A stretch of 64,000 nucleotides of DNA, taken from contig JAXRKP010001273.1 in assembly GCA_037039925.1 (NCBI GenBank), positions 80,748-144,747 on the forward strand, in the 5' to 3' direction. This document shows, one piece after another, positions 12,941 to 25,784 of this stretch. The notes beneath the pieces were generated by a model. That model was not told the DNA's origin, did no database searches, and saw nothing but the letters and a program-made list of their open reading frames with translations. A program made the position numbers and the translations under genes. Source of the stretch: Doris montereyensis (Eukaryota > Mollusca > Gastropoda > Nudibranchia > Dorididae). How positions within the stretch are numbered: the stretch's first letter is position 1; the number at the start of each line of letters is the position of its first letter.

Positions 12941-13470
12941 AGGTAGCATTGGTCAGTGCTGACGGGTGGGTTGAGGCCTGATAAAAGTGTAACGGCCGCA
13001 GGTGTCAAGTTTTTGCAATAAAACCTTTGGGATGGTCGTTAAGAGAAACTAAGACCAATGCCAACGACAAGGAGAAAAGCAGTTTCCATGATTTGGTGAC
13101 AACCTGAATAACTTACTCTTTTGGGCTACTTGTCGCATGTCGCATGTCACATGTGTCATTTTGTCTCAATACAACAGCAACAACCCCCCCTCCCCCCCCC
13201 CCCCCATCACTTTTCAGCCAATTTCAACAGTATTGCTCACATGTTCATCATGAGGTAAAATATAGTTGTGACGGTGGGAAACAAACAACTGAAAACAAAT
13301 GGGACAATGTCAAAGGAACAATAGCATCATGTAATAATACAACATACGAAGAAACAAAAAGAAAGAAAAAATCTAATCTACAGCTGTCCCCCTGTCTTAA
13401 AACTGCCGCTGGACGCCTGGAAAGAAATGTTATGAAATGATAACAACTGTCAACTTTCTTTAAAACTCAC

Positions 13471-13498
13471 CATTTTTGTCACCTTGATTGTGGTCATT
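13471..13498 (-). CDS. Micro-exon of the GOLM/GOLIM4-like gene
   Basis: A 28-bp exon encoding NDHNQGDKN plus the first base of the next codon. The acceptor TTGTCTTTTTCAG and donor GTGAGT are both good. It enters in phase 0, matching the exon at 16.4 kb, and leaves in phase 1, matching the start of the last exon. The polar composition agrees with the flanking acidic tail. Confidence 0.6.
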
Positions 13499-14054
13499 CT
13501 GAAAAAGACAACAAGTGCACAAAATTAAAATTTACCAAAATTGTTTCACATCTCACAAAGCAAATAACACCTTTTCAAATAAGTCATTCCTCACTTACAT
13601 AATGTACATTCAATAGACAGAAATGAGATGAGTTCAATGCTAATAACAACTACAGCAAAAAAAACAAAACAATAACAAAAAGAAGAAAAAAACTAAAAAA
13701 TAAACAAAAAGAATGTCCATGCTTTTGGGTGGAAATACAGCAAAATACATTAATATTACCATAAACACCTGAGTTGTCGTAAGAAGAGAGTGGACGCTAT
13801 AGATATGAATTATATTATTTTTATTATTATAAACAACTCTGCAAAAAACATGCATGTGAAAAGCTCAAACTGACAATGTGTTTCAATAAAAAAAGTAAGT
13901 AAATAGAACTTGACATGCGCAAAGACAGAACAGGAGAGAGAGACACTACTGTTTACTATGAGACATTCTGAGAAAGGGAGTGATGGCATTACAATGCTCA
14001 ATTTCTAGCATGGGCAAAGTAGTACAATTTATTAAGGCTTTAACTTTGGCTACA

Positions 14055-14400
14055 AGTAGAAGGCCATTCACAGACCCTGCCTGCCCTTCTCCATAGATGT
14101 TCCACTCAGCAATTGATAACTTTAACACAATGTGTAGAACATTTACAGAACCTGTGCCCTTCATCAAGTAGAATGCCATTTACAGAACCTGCCTGCCCTT
14201 CATCAAGTAGAATGCCATTTACAGAACCTGCCTGCCCTTCATCAAGTAGAATGCCATTTACAGAACCTGCCTGCCCTTCATCAAGTAGAATGCCATTTAC
14301 AGAACCTGCCTGCCCTTCTCCATAAATGTTCAACTTAGCAATTGACAACTTTAACACCCAATGTGTAGAATACCATTCACAGAACCTGCCTGCCCTTCTC
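14055..14400. repeat. 39-bp tandem repeat with longer flanking units
   Basis: Four near-identical 39-bp units (core TTTACAGAACCTGCCTGCCC) occupy about 14,150-14,325. Longer diverged units lie either side, with CTCCATAGATGTTC and AGCAATTGATAAC. Another partial unit sits near 14,610-14,660. The 13-residue repetitive frames on both strands are by-products. Confidence 0.9.
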
Positions 14401-15249
14401 CATAGATGCTTTGCATAACAAATCGCTGCCTCAGAATTATAATGTCCTCAGGTGGAAAGAGAATTAGACTTCAGGACAAAATGCAATTGAAATTGGTACA
14501 AAACCTGGTAGACTGAATATGGCTAGCTCTATGGTATGTGAGACAGGGCAATTGATGATTGTGAATATCATGGCAATGATCATGTAATTGGGACAAAATA
14601 CTTTGTGTCTACGACTAAGAGGCCATTCAAAGAACCTGCCCACCCTTCACCATAGATAAATCGGCTCAGCAGAGAGGGTGCAAGCTTTGCAGGGATTCAA
14701 GGAAGCGTGTCACAGGTAAGCAAGCAACATTGGGGGTAGGGGATGATTTCGCTTTGAGGAATCTATCAACCATGAATTATTGAAAAGACCACATCTAATC
14801 AATCAATTCAGAAATGTGTTTAAAGTACATGTAGTGGCTTTTAAACTCCAGACTAACAAAGAAATGACATTGATAACCTTTTCGTCCGTATAAATCTTTG
14901 TGTTCTCAGATTTAAATCTTATGTTCTGAAATTTAAGTCTTCGAGTCAATAACAATTTTGAATCGAATAGCAATGATTTCAACTGAGGAAACACTAACAC
15001 ACCCAACTTGAAAACAAAAACATTTAATCAAAATAATCATAACACAGTAATCTTGGACAACAAAGCAAATAACATACTGACTATAATATGATTACAGTGA
15101 TCTTATTTATCAAGGCTAGTGGATATGTACAGAATATATTGACAAAACTTTGAAAACATGGCACCTGTATGCTTTACACCCAGTAAGTTCTATGTAGCCT
15201 TAAATCTTTAATGAACATATATTTCAAATATAAACAAAGCGGCTTTGAA

Positions 15250-15570
15250 AGAAAAATAATAATTTGAATTTGATTTGGATTTTACCCATATCCACAACGA
15301 AGGTGACCTCAAGGGTTTTGGTAGAAATTTTAATTCTGCCTTGACTGCCCTGGAAACACCCAAGGAATCCTTAAATGCAAATTGTGATGATCTGCACACG
15401 GACCTCTTTTATCTTCCATCTCCGATGGGACTAGGTGTCTATCCAGCTACTTGGAGCAGGTGGGTAGGTTTTACGCGCAAAAAACTTGAAAATTTTTTTT
15501 CAAATGCTGGGGATTGAACCTAAGATCTTTGGTTGAGAGGCCGATACCTTGTATCTAGACTACTGAGTCC
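15250..15570 (-). repeat. tRNA-derived SINE family B, full-length
   Basis: Reading on the minus strand, the head starts GGACTCAGTAGTCTAGA and carries a B-box-like GGTTCAATCCCC. The body includes CCCATCGGAGATGG, AGGTCCGTGTGCAGATCATC and GATTCCTTGGG, and the tail is CAAATCAAATTCAAAT. Three related copies lie at 23.1, 24.6 and 25.4 kb. Confidence 0.8.
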
Positions 15571-16104
15571 AAAACCAAACAAATGCTAACTAAATAAAAA
15601 ACCACCAAATCAAATTTTAAAAATCCTAGGTTTGTCTTTACTTTCAAAACTTAACAATATGCCCCTTTCGTGTGAGACAAATTTGAGAATAAGCTATGAA
15701 ATAGATATATGATAGAGTCATTTCATTTACCACAAGAAAGGCTGCAATTGGTGAAATGACTACATAAAGACATTTGCCATTATTTTCAGTGAAGAGAGTT
15801 TCACATTTAAACAATATTAAAAACACAGTGGTGGGGATTCTGAATTCTATTTTAGAGCACAACTCAATAAATCAGTGCTCCTTTGATATGAAGACTGAAC
15901 TTGATACATGGAGAACGGCTCCATAATCATACTACAAATAGAAGGTATTAGGGCAAACTCTTGCTACTATTGAAAATCTACTTATACTGTTGATTTCAGG
16001 CAAATAATGACAAACGGAAACAAAGACGTATGCGTGGAACAGAACAATGCCAGTGACATTTTCCGGTGGTGTACTCTTGGTCAGAAGCACTGGTAGGCAT
16101 AGGT

Positions 16105-16180
16105 AGTTGGTAGAGCTCCTGAATACCATTCATTAAAAGATATGAGTTCGATTCCCAGTCTGGGCAAATTTTTCTAGGAC
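16105..16180 (+). repeat. tRNA-like SINE head
   Basis: TAGTTGGTAGAGCTCCTG resembles an A box and GAGTTCGATTCCC a B box, at plausible spacing. The acceptor stem does not close convincingly, so a SINE head is more likely than a functional tRNA gene. Confidence 0.45.
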
Positions 16181-16204
16181 TCCTGTCGATTCAGCAACGA
16201 AATG

Positions 16205-16290
16205 GATAGCCAACATCATACGCCACCTGCCAATGTCATACGCCACCTGAAAATGTCATATGCTACCTGACAATGTCAAACTGTGTCTTG
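16205..16290. repeat. Short 20-bp tandem repeat
   Basis: Three to four units of TCATACGCCACCTGACAATG with small changes. Confidence 0.8.
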
Positions 16291-16416
16291 TCCTGTTCCA
16301 CTCCCGCGTTTCTGCTTCTCACTATTCTACTCTCAAGCCTGCCGCAGTGCTTTTAAAAATAAAGTAATAATTTACTCATTGCTGATAAGTGTTTGAGTCG
16401 CCTTTTCTTAGCTCAC

Positions 16417-16701
16417 CTCGTCGGACACCACAGGGGCTTTCTGTTGACCTAGACCTTCACCGTCACCCTCAAAGTGGTGCAAGTCATCGGGTTGCTGCAT
16501 CTGGCCCAGGGCCAAGGGATCTTTGTGCTCCATGAACGTGTTGTCTATCTCCTCGTTCTCCCTGTTGTCTTCGGCCTGCCGGATGCTGTCCTGGGGCAGG
16601 TCGTCCTCCCCGCCATTCGCCTTATTGTTGGCGTCCATCATCGGCTCCAGGATCTGACCTTTCTGAAGGTCATTGGGATTCACGTTGGACAATCTCTCTC
16701 C
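16417..16701 (-). CDS. Acidic-tail exon of the GOLM/GOLIM4-like gene
   Basis: A clean 285-bp exon (95 codons, phase 0 to 0). The acceptor is TTCTTCTACTCAG and the donor GAG|GTGAGC. It encodes GERLSNVNPNDLQKGQILEP and continues with many Asp, Glu, Asn and Gln residues (for example QAEDNRENEEIDNTF) to VVSDE. There are no cysteines and no hydrophobic segment, as expected of a disordered lumenal tail. The open frame on the opposite strand (16,474-16,875) is its shadow. Confidence 0.8.
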
Positions 16702-18960
16702 CTGAGTAGAAGAAAATTTACATCAGCCACGTGTTACTCAACACTCTGTGGATCGTGTTCTGAAAAGTTCTGCTCCTGTCTCTACTGGTGCCGTGCAATG
16801 GATTTAGTGATACCTGAATGTTCCCTGACCTCTGTCGGGATTTTTTTCCGGGCAACAAGTTTGGGGTCATTGTGAAAGCCCTTGAGAGTGTGACTGTGTG
16901 TGAGTGTATGTGTAAGTGCATGTGTTTGGAGGAAAGCCACGGTTTTACCTATGTCAATAGCTCAATATAATCCTTGGGATTTGTACACAAAATTTGATCG
17001 GACGCACAAGTGTTGATGACACATCTCTTTTCTCTTTTCTTTGTTGCTTGCATTTTGAGTTTCTCTGTAGTAGCCCTTAAGTCAATGCATATAATAGTAT
17101 TGTGGATGAATGGCTCAAACGAGCTTGCAGTAACGTCATTTGCATGAAAATTTGCTCGTCTCAGTAAACATGTATCATGAAACTTGCTTCCTTTTACACA
17201 AAGTCATTTGCTCCAGTTTTTACATACACAAATTTGCTTACGTTTTAAGTTTGTAACATGGGATTTGTGCCTTTAATGCTTTGTTTTTGTCCACAAGTCT
17301 CAACATAATAAGTTTTCTACAAAAGTACAGATCATAAGATTTGCATCTATAGGCAAACTAAGCTTTTGCCACTTTCTAAAAGCATGTATATGAAGGTTAG
17401 TTGAGTTTGACATCAATGATTTGCTCTACACAGATGTGGAGCAAACAGACTTTCAACTTATTATGCCAAGATTCTGCTAGCATCAACAGCATGAAGGTTA
17501 TGTCGTTCGACATCAGCTATTTACTCTATATTATATGCAGCATAGCTGCCAACCTTTTCAAATAAAAAAACTCTTACTTGTGAACCGGTTTTAATTTGCG
17601 TGACGCCCGTAATATTCCAGAAAACATTGACAATTTAACTTGCATTCTCCCATTTACGGTAAATAAGGAAAAGTCTGTCGATAACTGGCCTTTTCAAGGA
17701 AGTGTGATGGTGGTTTTGAGCTGCGAACGGAATCTCAAGACTTTCAACTTAATCTCTCCAAGTCTCTGTCATTGATTTCGGATTTCTTTAAACAAGACTT
17801 ACAGTTAACCCACATATACATAATATATATATACTTTTCAAGGTAAATACATACTTAAGACTCAAAGCCAAGAAAACATACTAAAAACGTTTTATACATA
17901 CTGTTTAGCAGCTATATATGCATTGCATGTATCAGAAACATTTGCACCCATTTACGCTAAGCTTTTGCTTGTATTAACAGCGTATAAAGGCTAAGTGTCT
18001 GGGACATCAATCATTTGCTCCTCTATAATAAGTATGTGGTACAAGCTTCTGCCGGTCTCAACAGCAACTATAATGAAAGAAAGGTCGATCGTGTAATCAC
18101 GATAGCCTTTTAAGCTAGACCTCAATAAATACTGAAATATCAAAACGAGTACAAAATATATTAAGGATGGATGGGGGCATGGTAAAAAAAATATCAGAAA
18201 AACATAATAATATTTGTTAATTAGACCTGAACATGTCAACTTATGTAAACGTTCTGTCCTTTCTCTTAACTCTGAGGTAAAATAAAAACTAGGGACAGAA
18301 AACTAAGACCTTTGTCTTTGTGTGTAACAAACTGGATAGGCTAAAATCGATGGCTAAATTAGTGCATAGCTCACAACCTTTTCAAATACAGACTCTCAGT
18401 GCTCGAACTTATCCCAAATTGCATGATGGTCCTGGAATATTTAGAAAACAATGATAATTTAGCTTAAATGTGATGATCACTAGCCTTTCTGGCTAAATGA
18501 GATGGTAGCTTAATGGTGTCTTTAACTTGGGGTTTCTTTAAATGAAAAAGACAATCAACCCTCATATACATACTTTTTAAGGTAAATATAGACTTCCGTA
18601 TGCAAAGCCAAAAGAATGTACTAAATACGTTTGTAACGTACTAGTTGGTAGCTATGATAGTGTATATAATGATGGTTGGTATCTTTGACACGGGAAGTCA
18701 ATGGCATTAGACTTAACACTAGTAGCAGAACCGCACTGGCTGACGTTTTAGTACATTTGAAATAGAAACTATACAGGAATGAACACTTCTATTACACAGG
18801 TTACTCAGTGCTGGCAAAAGCAAGACACTGGGTTGGCATGGCAAACATATGAAACAGGAAGAAGAAGGAGGAAGAGGCATATAGGGCACTTGGATTTTGA
18901 GGCTTAGCAAGGGCTTATAAGCAGATAGATTTGGGACAGCTCGACTCCACATGCGCGGCG
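16702..18960. other. Intron DNA, no gene or clear repeat seen
   Basis: AT-rich sequence between two exons. Two blocks, about 17,450-17,850 and 18,360-18,600, resemble each other loosely (a block around CAACCTTTTCAAATA and another around ACTTTTTAAGGTAAATA). They may be diverged copies of one old repeat. Confidence 0.4.
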
Positions 18961-19209
18961 TTACTAAGTGAGTTTGTGCACGGGAGAATTAAGGTTAATA
19001 CTATTGCATTATGGGTTTGTCATGCTATATGTTACATCTGAAAAACACACTTTGGTGACAGGGTCAAGAAAATGTTGGGGAAAGAAAGAAAAACCCCCAA
19101 AACAAAACCAAACCAAACCAAAAAATAAAGCGCAAACTCAACAAATAAAGAACAAAATCACTTTGACCTCAATGGAGAAATAAGACAAAACTATTTAAGA
19201 TGCTACAAA

Positions 19210-19350
19210 TTTTGTTTAATTGGAGTTTACCCCATCGGCCATACGCTATGATTTCAGGATGAGTTTACATGTAACAGCAATATGAAAGAAAGACGGAAAA
19301 GTGAAGTGAAAGAAGTAGGGCCTACCAGCATCTCCCGCCAACCGCCCACA
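19210..19350 (+). repeat. SINE-like repeat A
   Basis: Complete but diverged copy, ending AAGTAGGGCCTACCAGCAT and CCAACCGCCCACA. Confidence 0.75.
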
Positions 19351-19439
19351 TCCTACTAGCTGGAAATCGCATGGATGGATGATATAAAAGACACAATAGA
19401 AATTATGTCAAAGACTGTGCATATAAATTCAATGTTTGC

Positions 19440-19570
19440 TTGTTTGTTATGTTGCAACTTAGCCAGTTTGCCATGTACAGGGTCTCAGGGTAAAATTTAG
19501 TGGAAACAGCAAGATGAAAGGTAAGTGAAAGAAAGAAGTAGGACCTACAAGCAGCGCCCAGAATATGCAA
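19440..19570 (+). repeat. SINE-like repeat A
   Basis: Second copy 230 bp after the previous one, with GGGTCTCAGGGTAAA core and AAGTAGGACCTACAAGCAG. Confidence 0.75.
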
Positions 19571-19979
19571 TCAGATTAACGGGAGCAAACCCTAAACCCT
19601 AGCTGATACGAATAGTATACTGATACATGTTGTTTAAGAGATATAGCAAAAATATACTGCAAGTGATAATAAGAGTATAGTTGATATTTTACATCATCAG
19701 TAAAACTGTCTAAACGCGTTAAGTCTGTGAGATTTGTTCTTCAAATGATCAAACAAACACACTATTTTCGTGTTCTTATAAATATTGCATAAGCAGGGAT
19801 GTGAATGGCAAATGGAAAAAAAATTTGAAAGGCTCTGAAATGTCCAACTTTCAGACACTGAACACCTCCTGTACCCTATTTAATCTCACACACACAATAA
19901 CAACATCATGCAATGCCATCTTTCTCAACCTTCCTGATATAACTAGAAAGGAATTCATCATTACGACCTTATGTTGACA

Positions 19980-21150
19980 GCCAGAATTTGTTCTTAGACA
20001 TAGATCTAGAACTTTGATCTAGATCAATCACATCTACTGGTGAATCCCGATTATTAAACCTAAACTTTTGACAGGTCATGCCAATTTGTTAAATTGTCTA
20101 GATCCACATTCTGAAGCTAGCTTACCTTAACCTAGATCTAGAGTTAGTTGTTTTGAAGATTTGCAGTTATAGCAAAATTTTTAATCAATTCTGATTCTAT
20201 TAACTAGGCTACCAAGAACATCTAGAAATCTACCTCTAGCTCTACTAAAGTTATTGAAGAAAATGCGTCACAAATTCTAGACCTAGAAATTTAAATCTAG
20301 TTCATAGTTTCTAGGCCTCTAGATGACAATTAGACTTACATCTAGACATATCTTATATAGATCTAGATCTTACTAGATTGAATTCAGATCTATCATAAAA
20401 TAGCCTGTTTGTCTAGAGTCTAAATCTAGAAGAATCTAAATCTAGACTAGAAGAATCTAGATCAACAACTTGCGCGTTTTACTTTCAAGATTTCTCTATC
20501 CAACTAGTATCTAGATCTAGATCTCAAATTCTCAACAAGCTAGATCTATTTATAAGCTGATATACTAACCCAAGCTATGGCCTAGGGAAAGCGATGGCTT
20601 AGATCTAGGGCTGTGAAGTCATCATAATAAACATCTAGATCTAGATCTTACAGATAAAAAATCTAGGTCACTTCAAATCGATCTTAATCTTGTCTAGCTC
20701 TAGATCTAGATTAGACTATTAAATCACCATAACCCACAAATAGAATTATAACATAAATCACAAATAATGCAATAAGAAATTTAAAACGATGTAGCTTCGA
20801 TTTTCCTGGAATGAAAGAATGAAAAATCGTCGACCAGAGGTCACATTCACAACTGAACCGTACGACTGCAGAGAGGTGTGTCAGTGCATCTCAACATTGT
20901 CTAAATCTATCTCAAAATCCTTTGCGCGAAAGACTATTTCCACAACAAATGCATAAGTAGATTTCAGACTAAAAAACCTGATATATCTGAAGGAAGTAAA
21001 GAAAGTTCCAATTTTTAAATCTGAAATCTTCTCGCGTGAGTAGTAGGGCCTCACGGATCAGTATGGAAATTGTAGTTCGTCGAAAAGTCAAAGTAAGAGT
21101 TAAAATAAAGCAGCGTGCTTCCGCTGATGATTAGTATAAAAATTGGCGAT
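19980..21150. repeat. CTAGATCT-rich composite repeat, copy 1
   Basis: About 700 bp dense in TAGATCTAGATCT permutations is followed by a conserved 200-bp block. That block holds TTTCAGACTAAAAAACCTGA, GGAAATTGTA and GCGTGCTTCCGC. The same order recurs at 23.6-24.5 kb, so the tract and the block form one dispersed unit. Confidence 0.7.
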
Positions 21151-21364
21151 GGGCCTGGAGTCAGGAATTTTATCCTGTTGTGCTTAACCATGTCACCTAG
21201 TCATAACAGCAAACATAGAAGTATTTTTTAGTAAAAGGGAAGAAAAGGAAACTTTGGAGAAAAATATGTTAAAACTAAAAACCTCTCATAATTTGAAATC
21301 AGAGGAAATCTGAAAGATTTACATCCCCCCGCATAAGATAATATGAAAGCCCCATATGAACAAA

Positions 21365-21560
21365 GCCAAGCGTAGTAAGCTGGTTTGGTAGCAAGCTTTC
21401 TTTCATGGCAAGGCAGGTGCCGACTCCCACGGGTTCAATACCCACGGTGGCTTGGATTTTCTCTGTCTATTCCTTGTATTTGTCTGGTCTTTGTTCCTAT
21501 GGGCCTTTCATATTATCTTATGTCATTACCTTCACTTCCGACATACCCCTTGCCTCACGT
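21365..21560 (+). repeat. tRNA-derived SINE family C
   Basis: Best-preserved copy. An A-box-like region is followed by the B-box-like GGGTTCAATACCC, then the family body with ATTCCTTGTATTTGTC, CTTTGTTCCTATGGGC and TTATGTCATTA. Confidence 0.7.
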
Positions 21561-22779
21561 TTGTCTTTATCTACTTATAAATATTAGAAGCCTTGATCCA
21601 ATAGAAGATCTCAAAGCAGATTTTCAACTTTCTTCCCATCTAGGAAACTCTGACTTGCTTGTTTAAGTCTTTCATAAGTCTATTTTATGCACAACTGTTT
21701 ATGTTTTTCCATTTACTACATTATAAAGACTAAAATAGTTATAACGTTGAAATCCACTAAGCATAACATAGTACTCACAGCCCTATTCGATGATCTATTA
21801 TGTTTTTTGCTTTTCCTGAAAATTTACACCAAAGGACTTGCATAAGTAGGCAGTTTCATTGACGATATAATAAACAGTTTAATGAGTGTCGTATCATAAC
21901 TAGGTAAAAATATTCATAATACTAACAGTCACTATCATGTTATGCTACTCATTACGATTAATATCTTTCATATATATAATATATGTGTATAAAATTCATT
22001 ATTTTTTAATCATATAAATGTCACAACTAACAAAATAGCATGTTACATTTAAAGACAAAATGAATTTTTAAAAAGCCATAAGAAATAATCCTGAAAAAGA
22101 ACAGAAATTGAAACAAAAACACCACCAGATATCTGTACCCAAACCACCAATGGCTCAAATTCCTACCAAAAAACATGAATCTCTCAGAAAGTACGAAAGA
22201 AATTATAAAAATCCCATACATGCATGTAGCTTTCACTCATGATATCACATGGCTCTAAATCAAATTTATATTTCTGAGTTGGTCGTTCTTTGTGCATCAA
22301 AGAACATGTAATTTTCATGTAGGTTCTAAATGATCCTAATTTTCATATGATAAATTTCTCTACCAGAAGTGATATTTAAATAAGGAATACTCAATTCCCC
22401 CATATTTAAGTTACCATTTTCCTTCACCTAAGCCACCATTCTAAACAGGTTTTAAAATATTTAAAATTGGAATTCACGCCTACTCACTTAATATCAGACT
22501 CAAATCTAACAATCGTATTTGATATCACCAGGATCTTACATGCTTGTAATAATAATAATTTTCACTGTCCATGAAATGGCAATTTGTTGTTTGGTTTATA
22601 ATTCCAATTTCACACTTATTTATAAACAAACAGTAACAGACAAATACTCATCCGTTCATTCACTCGTTTTTATTTCTACCTTGGAAGGCTGCTGGCACAA
22701 AAGCTAACACAAATATTTCATTTTAAATAAATATTCAACATATCAATATATTATATAAAAGGACACTATGATGACTTAC

Positions 22780-22903
22780 CTGTGATAGGTCCTCCTTATC
22801 ATCAAATTTATCACTGAAATTCTTGTCCTGATCCACCAAGTTGTCTTTTCATTGCCTGGAGGCAAGACCTGATGTTGGGCGTTGAGCTGTTCAATATTCA
22901 CAT
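22780..22903 (-). CDS. Exon of the GOLM/GOLIM4-like gene with an apparent 1-bp deletion
   Basis: The acceptor CCATCCTTCCAACTAG and donor CAG|GTAAGT are good. Phase 1 entry gives DVNIEQLNAQHQVLPPGNEK. The rest reads sensibly only one base over, as DNLVDQDKNFSDKFDDKEDL then SQ. That second frame exits in phase 0, which the next exon requires. Restoring one A in the four-base run at 22,846-22,849 would make the 124-bp exon continuous. An alternative is that splicing uses the AG just before ACAACTTGG, which also requires phase 1 entry but has no pyrimidine tract. Confidence 0.65.
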
Positions 22904-23059
22904 CTAGTTGGAAGGATGGAATGAGGCAATGAAACTGAATTTTGTCATGTATATACCAGCCAGGAAATACGTTGTGAACAATGACATAAAAACAAAACAC
23001 ACACACACACACACACAAAATAACAAGCAAACAAAAAGAATACAAAAATCTTTCAGGAT

Positions 23060-23358
23060 ATTGATTTGATTTAATTAACGAAAATATCTCAGCGATTTTG
23101 GTAGGATTTTAAAATTTTGCCCTGACTTCCTTGTAACAGCCAAATAATCTTCAACATGCACAGTGATGTGATCTGCACACAGGACCTTTTTATCATCCGT
23201 CTCTGATGGGACTAAGCGTCGATCCAGCTACCTGGGCCAAGCCAAGGGGGTAGATTTTACTAAAAAAAAAATTGAGAATTTGTTTTTTAACTGCTGGGGC
23301 TTGAAGCCATGGCCTTTGAGTTGAGAGGTAACCACCTTACCTCTAGACTACCGAGTCC
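23060..23358 (-). repeat. tRNA-derived SINE family B
   Basis: Same head-body-tail order as the copy at 15.25 kb, with GGGGGACTCGGTAGTCTAGA at the head on the minus strand and GATTTGATTTAATTAA at the tail. Confidence 0.75.
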
Positions 23359-23589
23359 CCCTCCATTTTCAGGAAAGTCAAGAAAATGTTAGGCTTTAGT
23401 CAGTGGTCAATTGTAATTTCAGGAGTTTCTAGTGGAAATTTGTAACTGTAGAAGATTCTATGAAAGAACTTTTAACTGGGTGGGTAGGAGATTCTAGAAG
23501 TTACTAGAGGGCTACAAGCCCTCAGCTAAGTTCTTTGAGTATGGGAATCTGACATCCATTCCCACCTGAATTTGTCTTTAGAAGTTAGC

Positions 23590-24530
23590 TCTACATCATA
23601 ATGTGTATGGATGAATCCCATCAACAAATTTATATCTACATATTTATAGCTACATTCTCTATTAATTTGATTGCTTGCTATCAATTAGAGCTAGATGAGC
23701 AAAATGCCAAAGTCTTTAACTAAATCAGCAATTTCTAAATCTCTAGTAGTACGCTAGTTTCTAGGCCTCAAGATTTTGACCTATCTAGTCTAGATATCTA
23801 CATTTAGTAATTTTAAAAAAGGCTGGCTAACCACCTTTTGTGACGAAAAAAAGATCATTATAATGACTAGAACACAGACCCTAGATCTAGCTTCCTCTAA
23901 ATCTAGACTGTCGAGTAACAAATGATTTTCATACTATTCTAAGAACATGCTTAAGTAACAGACTAGAAACGCTTTTCAGCCAGATCTAGGGCTCAAAACT
24001 GTGTCAAACGATCAATTGAAATCTGACAAATTTTAGATCTAGATGTAGAATCTAGATTTACTCAGGCAGATCAGTCCGATCATTTATTGACCATAACTAT
24101 GGATCTAGATCTTGCCTATATGAGACAAAAGAGCACAATAAAACATAACAAAAACACTTGCAAATAGCTTGAAAACATATGGTGGGAAAAAGAGGAATGT
24201 AAATAATAAACTCCGACCACGGTGGAACTATTCTACTACAGAGAGGGAAGAACTCAGGATGTTGCCTCAATTCATCTTGAGACACATATCAAAAGTGTGA
24301 AGGCCTATTTTGTCAACAAGTGTATCAATAATTTTCAGACTAAAAAAACCTGATCTGAACAATCGGAAAGGAATTAAAGAAGGTTTCAATTTTTTTAGTC
24401 TGAAATTTCCTCCTATACATAGTCCAGGCTCACCAGTCAGTGTGGAAATTGTAATTTGTCACGAAAATAAAAGCAGTGTGCTTCCGCAATGCATAAAAAC
24501 CTTCGATAATGAGTGTCTAGCAATACATCA
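23590..24530. repeat. CTAGATCT-rich composite repeat, copy 2
   Basis: Matches copy 1 in order: GATGAATCCC near the left, TTTCTAGGCCTC in the middle, scattered AGATCTAG, then the 200-bp block with TTTCAGACTAAAAAAACCTG and GTGTGCTTCCGC. Confidence 0.65.
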
Positions 24531-24595
24531 CCATTCATATCCTGTGTTATGTGTTACTGCCTTAACTATTCAGAACAACGACTAGAAAAGTACCA

Positions 24596-24715
24596 TAGGG
24601 AAGGGGACTCCGTAGTCCAGAGGCAAGGTGTCGGCTTTTCAAACAAAAAGGCAGTGGGTTCGAGCCCTGCCAACAGTTGAAAGATTTTCTCTCTTTTTTT
24701 TTTTATAGCAAAATC
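24596..24715 (+). repeat. tRNA-derived SINE head (family B-like)
   Basis: GGGGACTCCGTAGTCCAGAG resembles the family B head, and GTGGGTTCGAGCCC is a B box. A T-run follows. The family B body is missing, so this is 3'-truncated or a related short family. Confidence 0.6.
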
Positions 24716-25419
24716 AGGATGCACCAGTGATTTCAGGTATAGAGTCAGCTGGTCACCTAATCTGGAACTTAATAATAATAGGGTCATTGTTGACGCTTGT
24801 TCCTCCTTTTCCCAAGTAAAAATATCCATTATAATAGCCCCCCCTCCCTCATGCCAATAAAACCTGAAATCTAGTACTAAATCAGCATTACAATTGCCTC
24901 CTTGCCACCCATTGTTTATATACTCACTTTTCCTCTCTTCTCATCAGTGGTCACTTTGCTATCATGTTCACATTCACTTTCTTAACACACACATGCCCCA
25001 CCCCACCCCTTCTGCTATCCGGTCAGTCATATGTGTATGACGTACCTGTCAATTATCATCCAACCTCTATTCTTCCTTGCATTTGCCTTTTGCTCCATTA
25101 ATTGCTCACCCTCTCTAACACACACACTCACATACATTCGCGATCGCACGAAGCACACACGAGAATGCTCTCTATTTCTCTCTTTTTACACACGCACGAC
25201 ATTTCTCTCTCTCTCTGACACACATGTGATCGCACTTTGCTGCAGGGGGAGTCATATTGTTTCAAAGTTTTTAATCTCGACAAGATTTAGATCTTTTAGA
25301 ATACAGATACGGATCATCCAGACCTAGATCTAGGCGTCCCTAATACTAGGGAAGTCTAGATCTAGCATTGAATATCAGCGAAGCCTCTGCGTGTCTCTGA
25401 TGAGTTTGAAATTCAAGGC

Positions 25420-25650
25420 TCTAGTAATCGATAGACCTCAATAACGCATAATCAAACGACTTTTGAAGGTCTGCTAGTCCCATCCGAGACAGACGATAAA
25501 AAGGAGGTCCTGTAGGCAAATTACAACATTCTGTGCACGTTAAAGATCCCTTGGCTAATTATAGGGCAGTCCAGGCAAAACTACAAATCCTCCCAAAAAC
25601 ACCGACATCACCTTAGTTGTAGATGTGGGTAAATCAAATCAAATAAACAA
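25420..25650 (+). repeat. tRNA-derived SINE family B, 5'-truncated
   Basis: Body with CCCATCCGAGACAG, AGGTCCTGTAGGC, TGTGCACGTTAAAGATCCC and the tail AAATCAAATCAAATAAA. The tRNA-like head is missing. Confidence 0.7.
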
Positions 25651-25784
25651 AAAACAAAGTATCTTAGGGAGAAGAAGAAAAAAGACTACATAAAAGAAAA
25701 GTATGCTCAAAGGAGAAAACATTTAATAATCTTAAATCGGAGAGAATAAGAAAGATCCTTGCTTTATTTTATCTACCCCAAGCT

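Noticed and set aside
16474..16875. 133-codon plus-strand open frame
   Set aside because: It is the shadow of the minus-strand acidic exon at 16,417-16,701, which has proper splice sites and matching phases.
24596..24670. Possible tRNA gene (clear B box)
   Set aside because: The cloverleaf does not close and the head matches SINE family B copies. The other B-box sites at 12.8, 15.5, 16.1, 21.4, 23.3 and 41.7 kb were judged SINE heads for the same reason.
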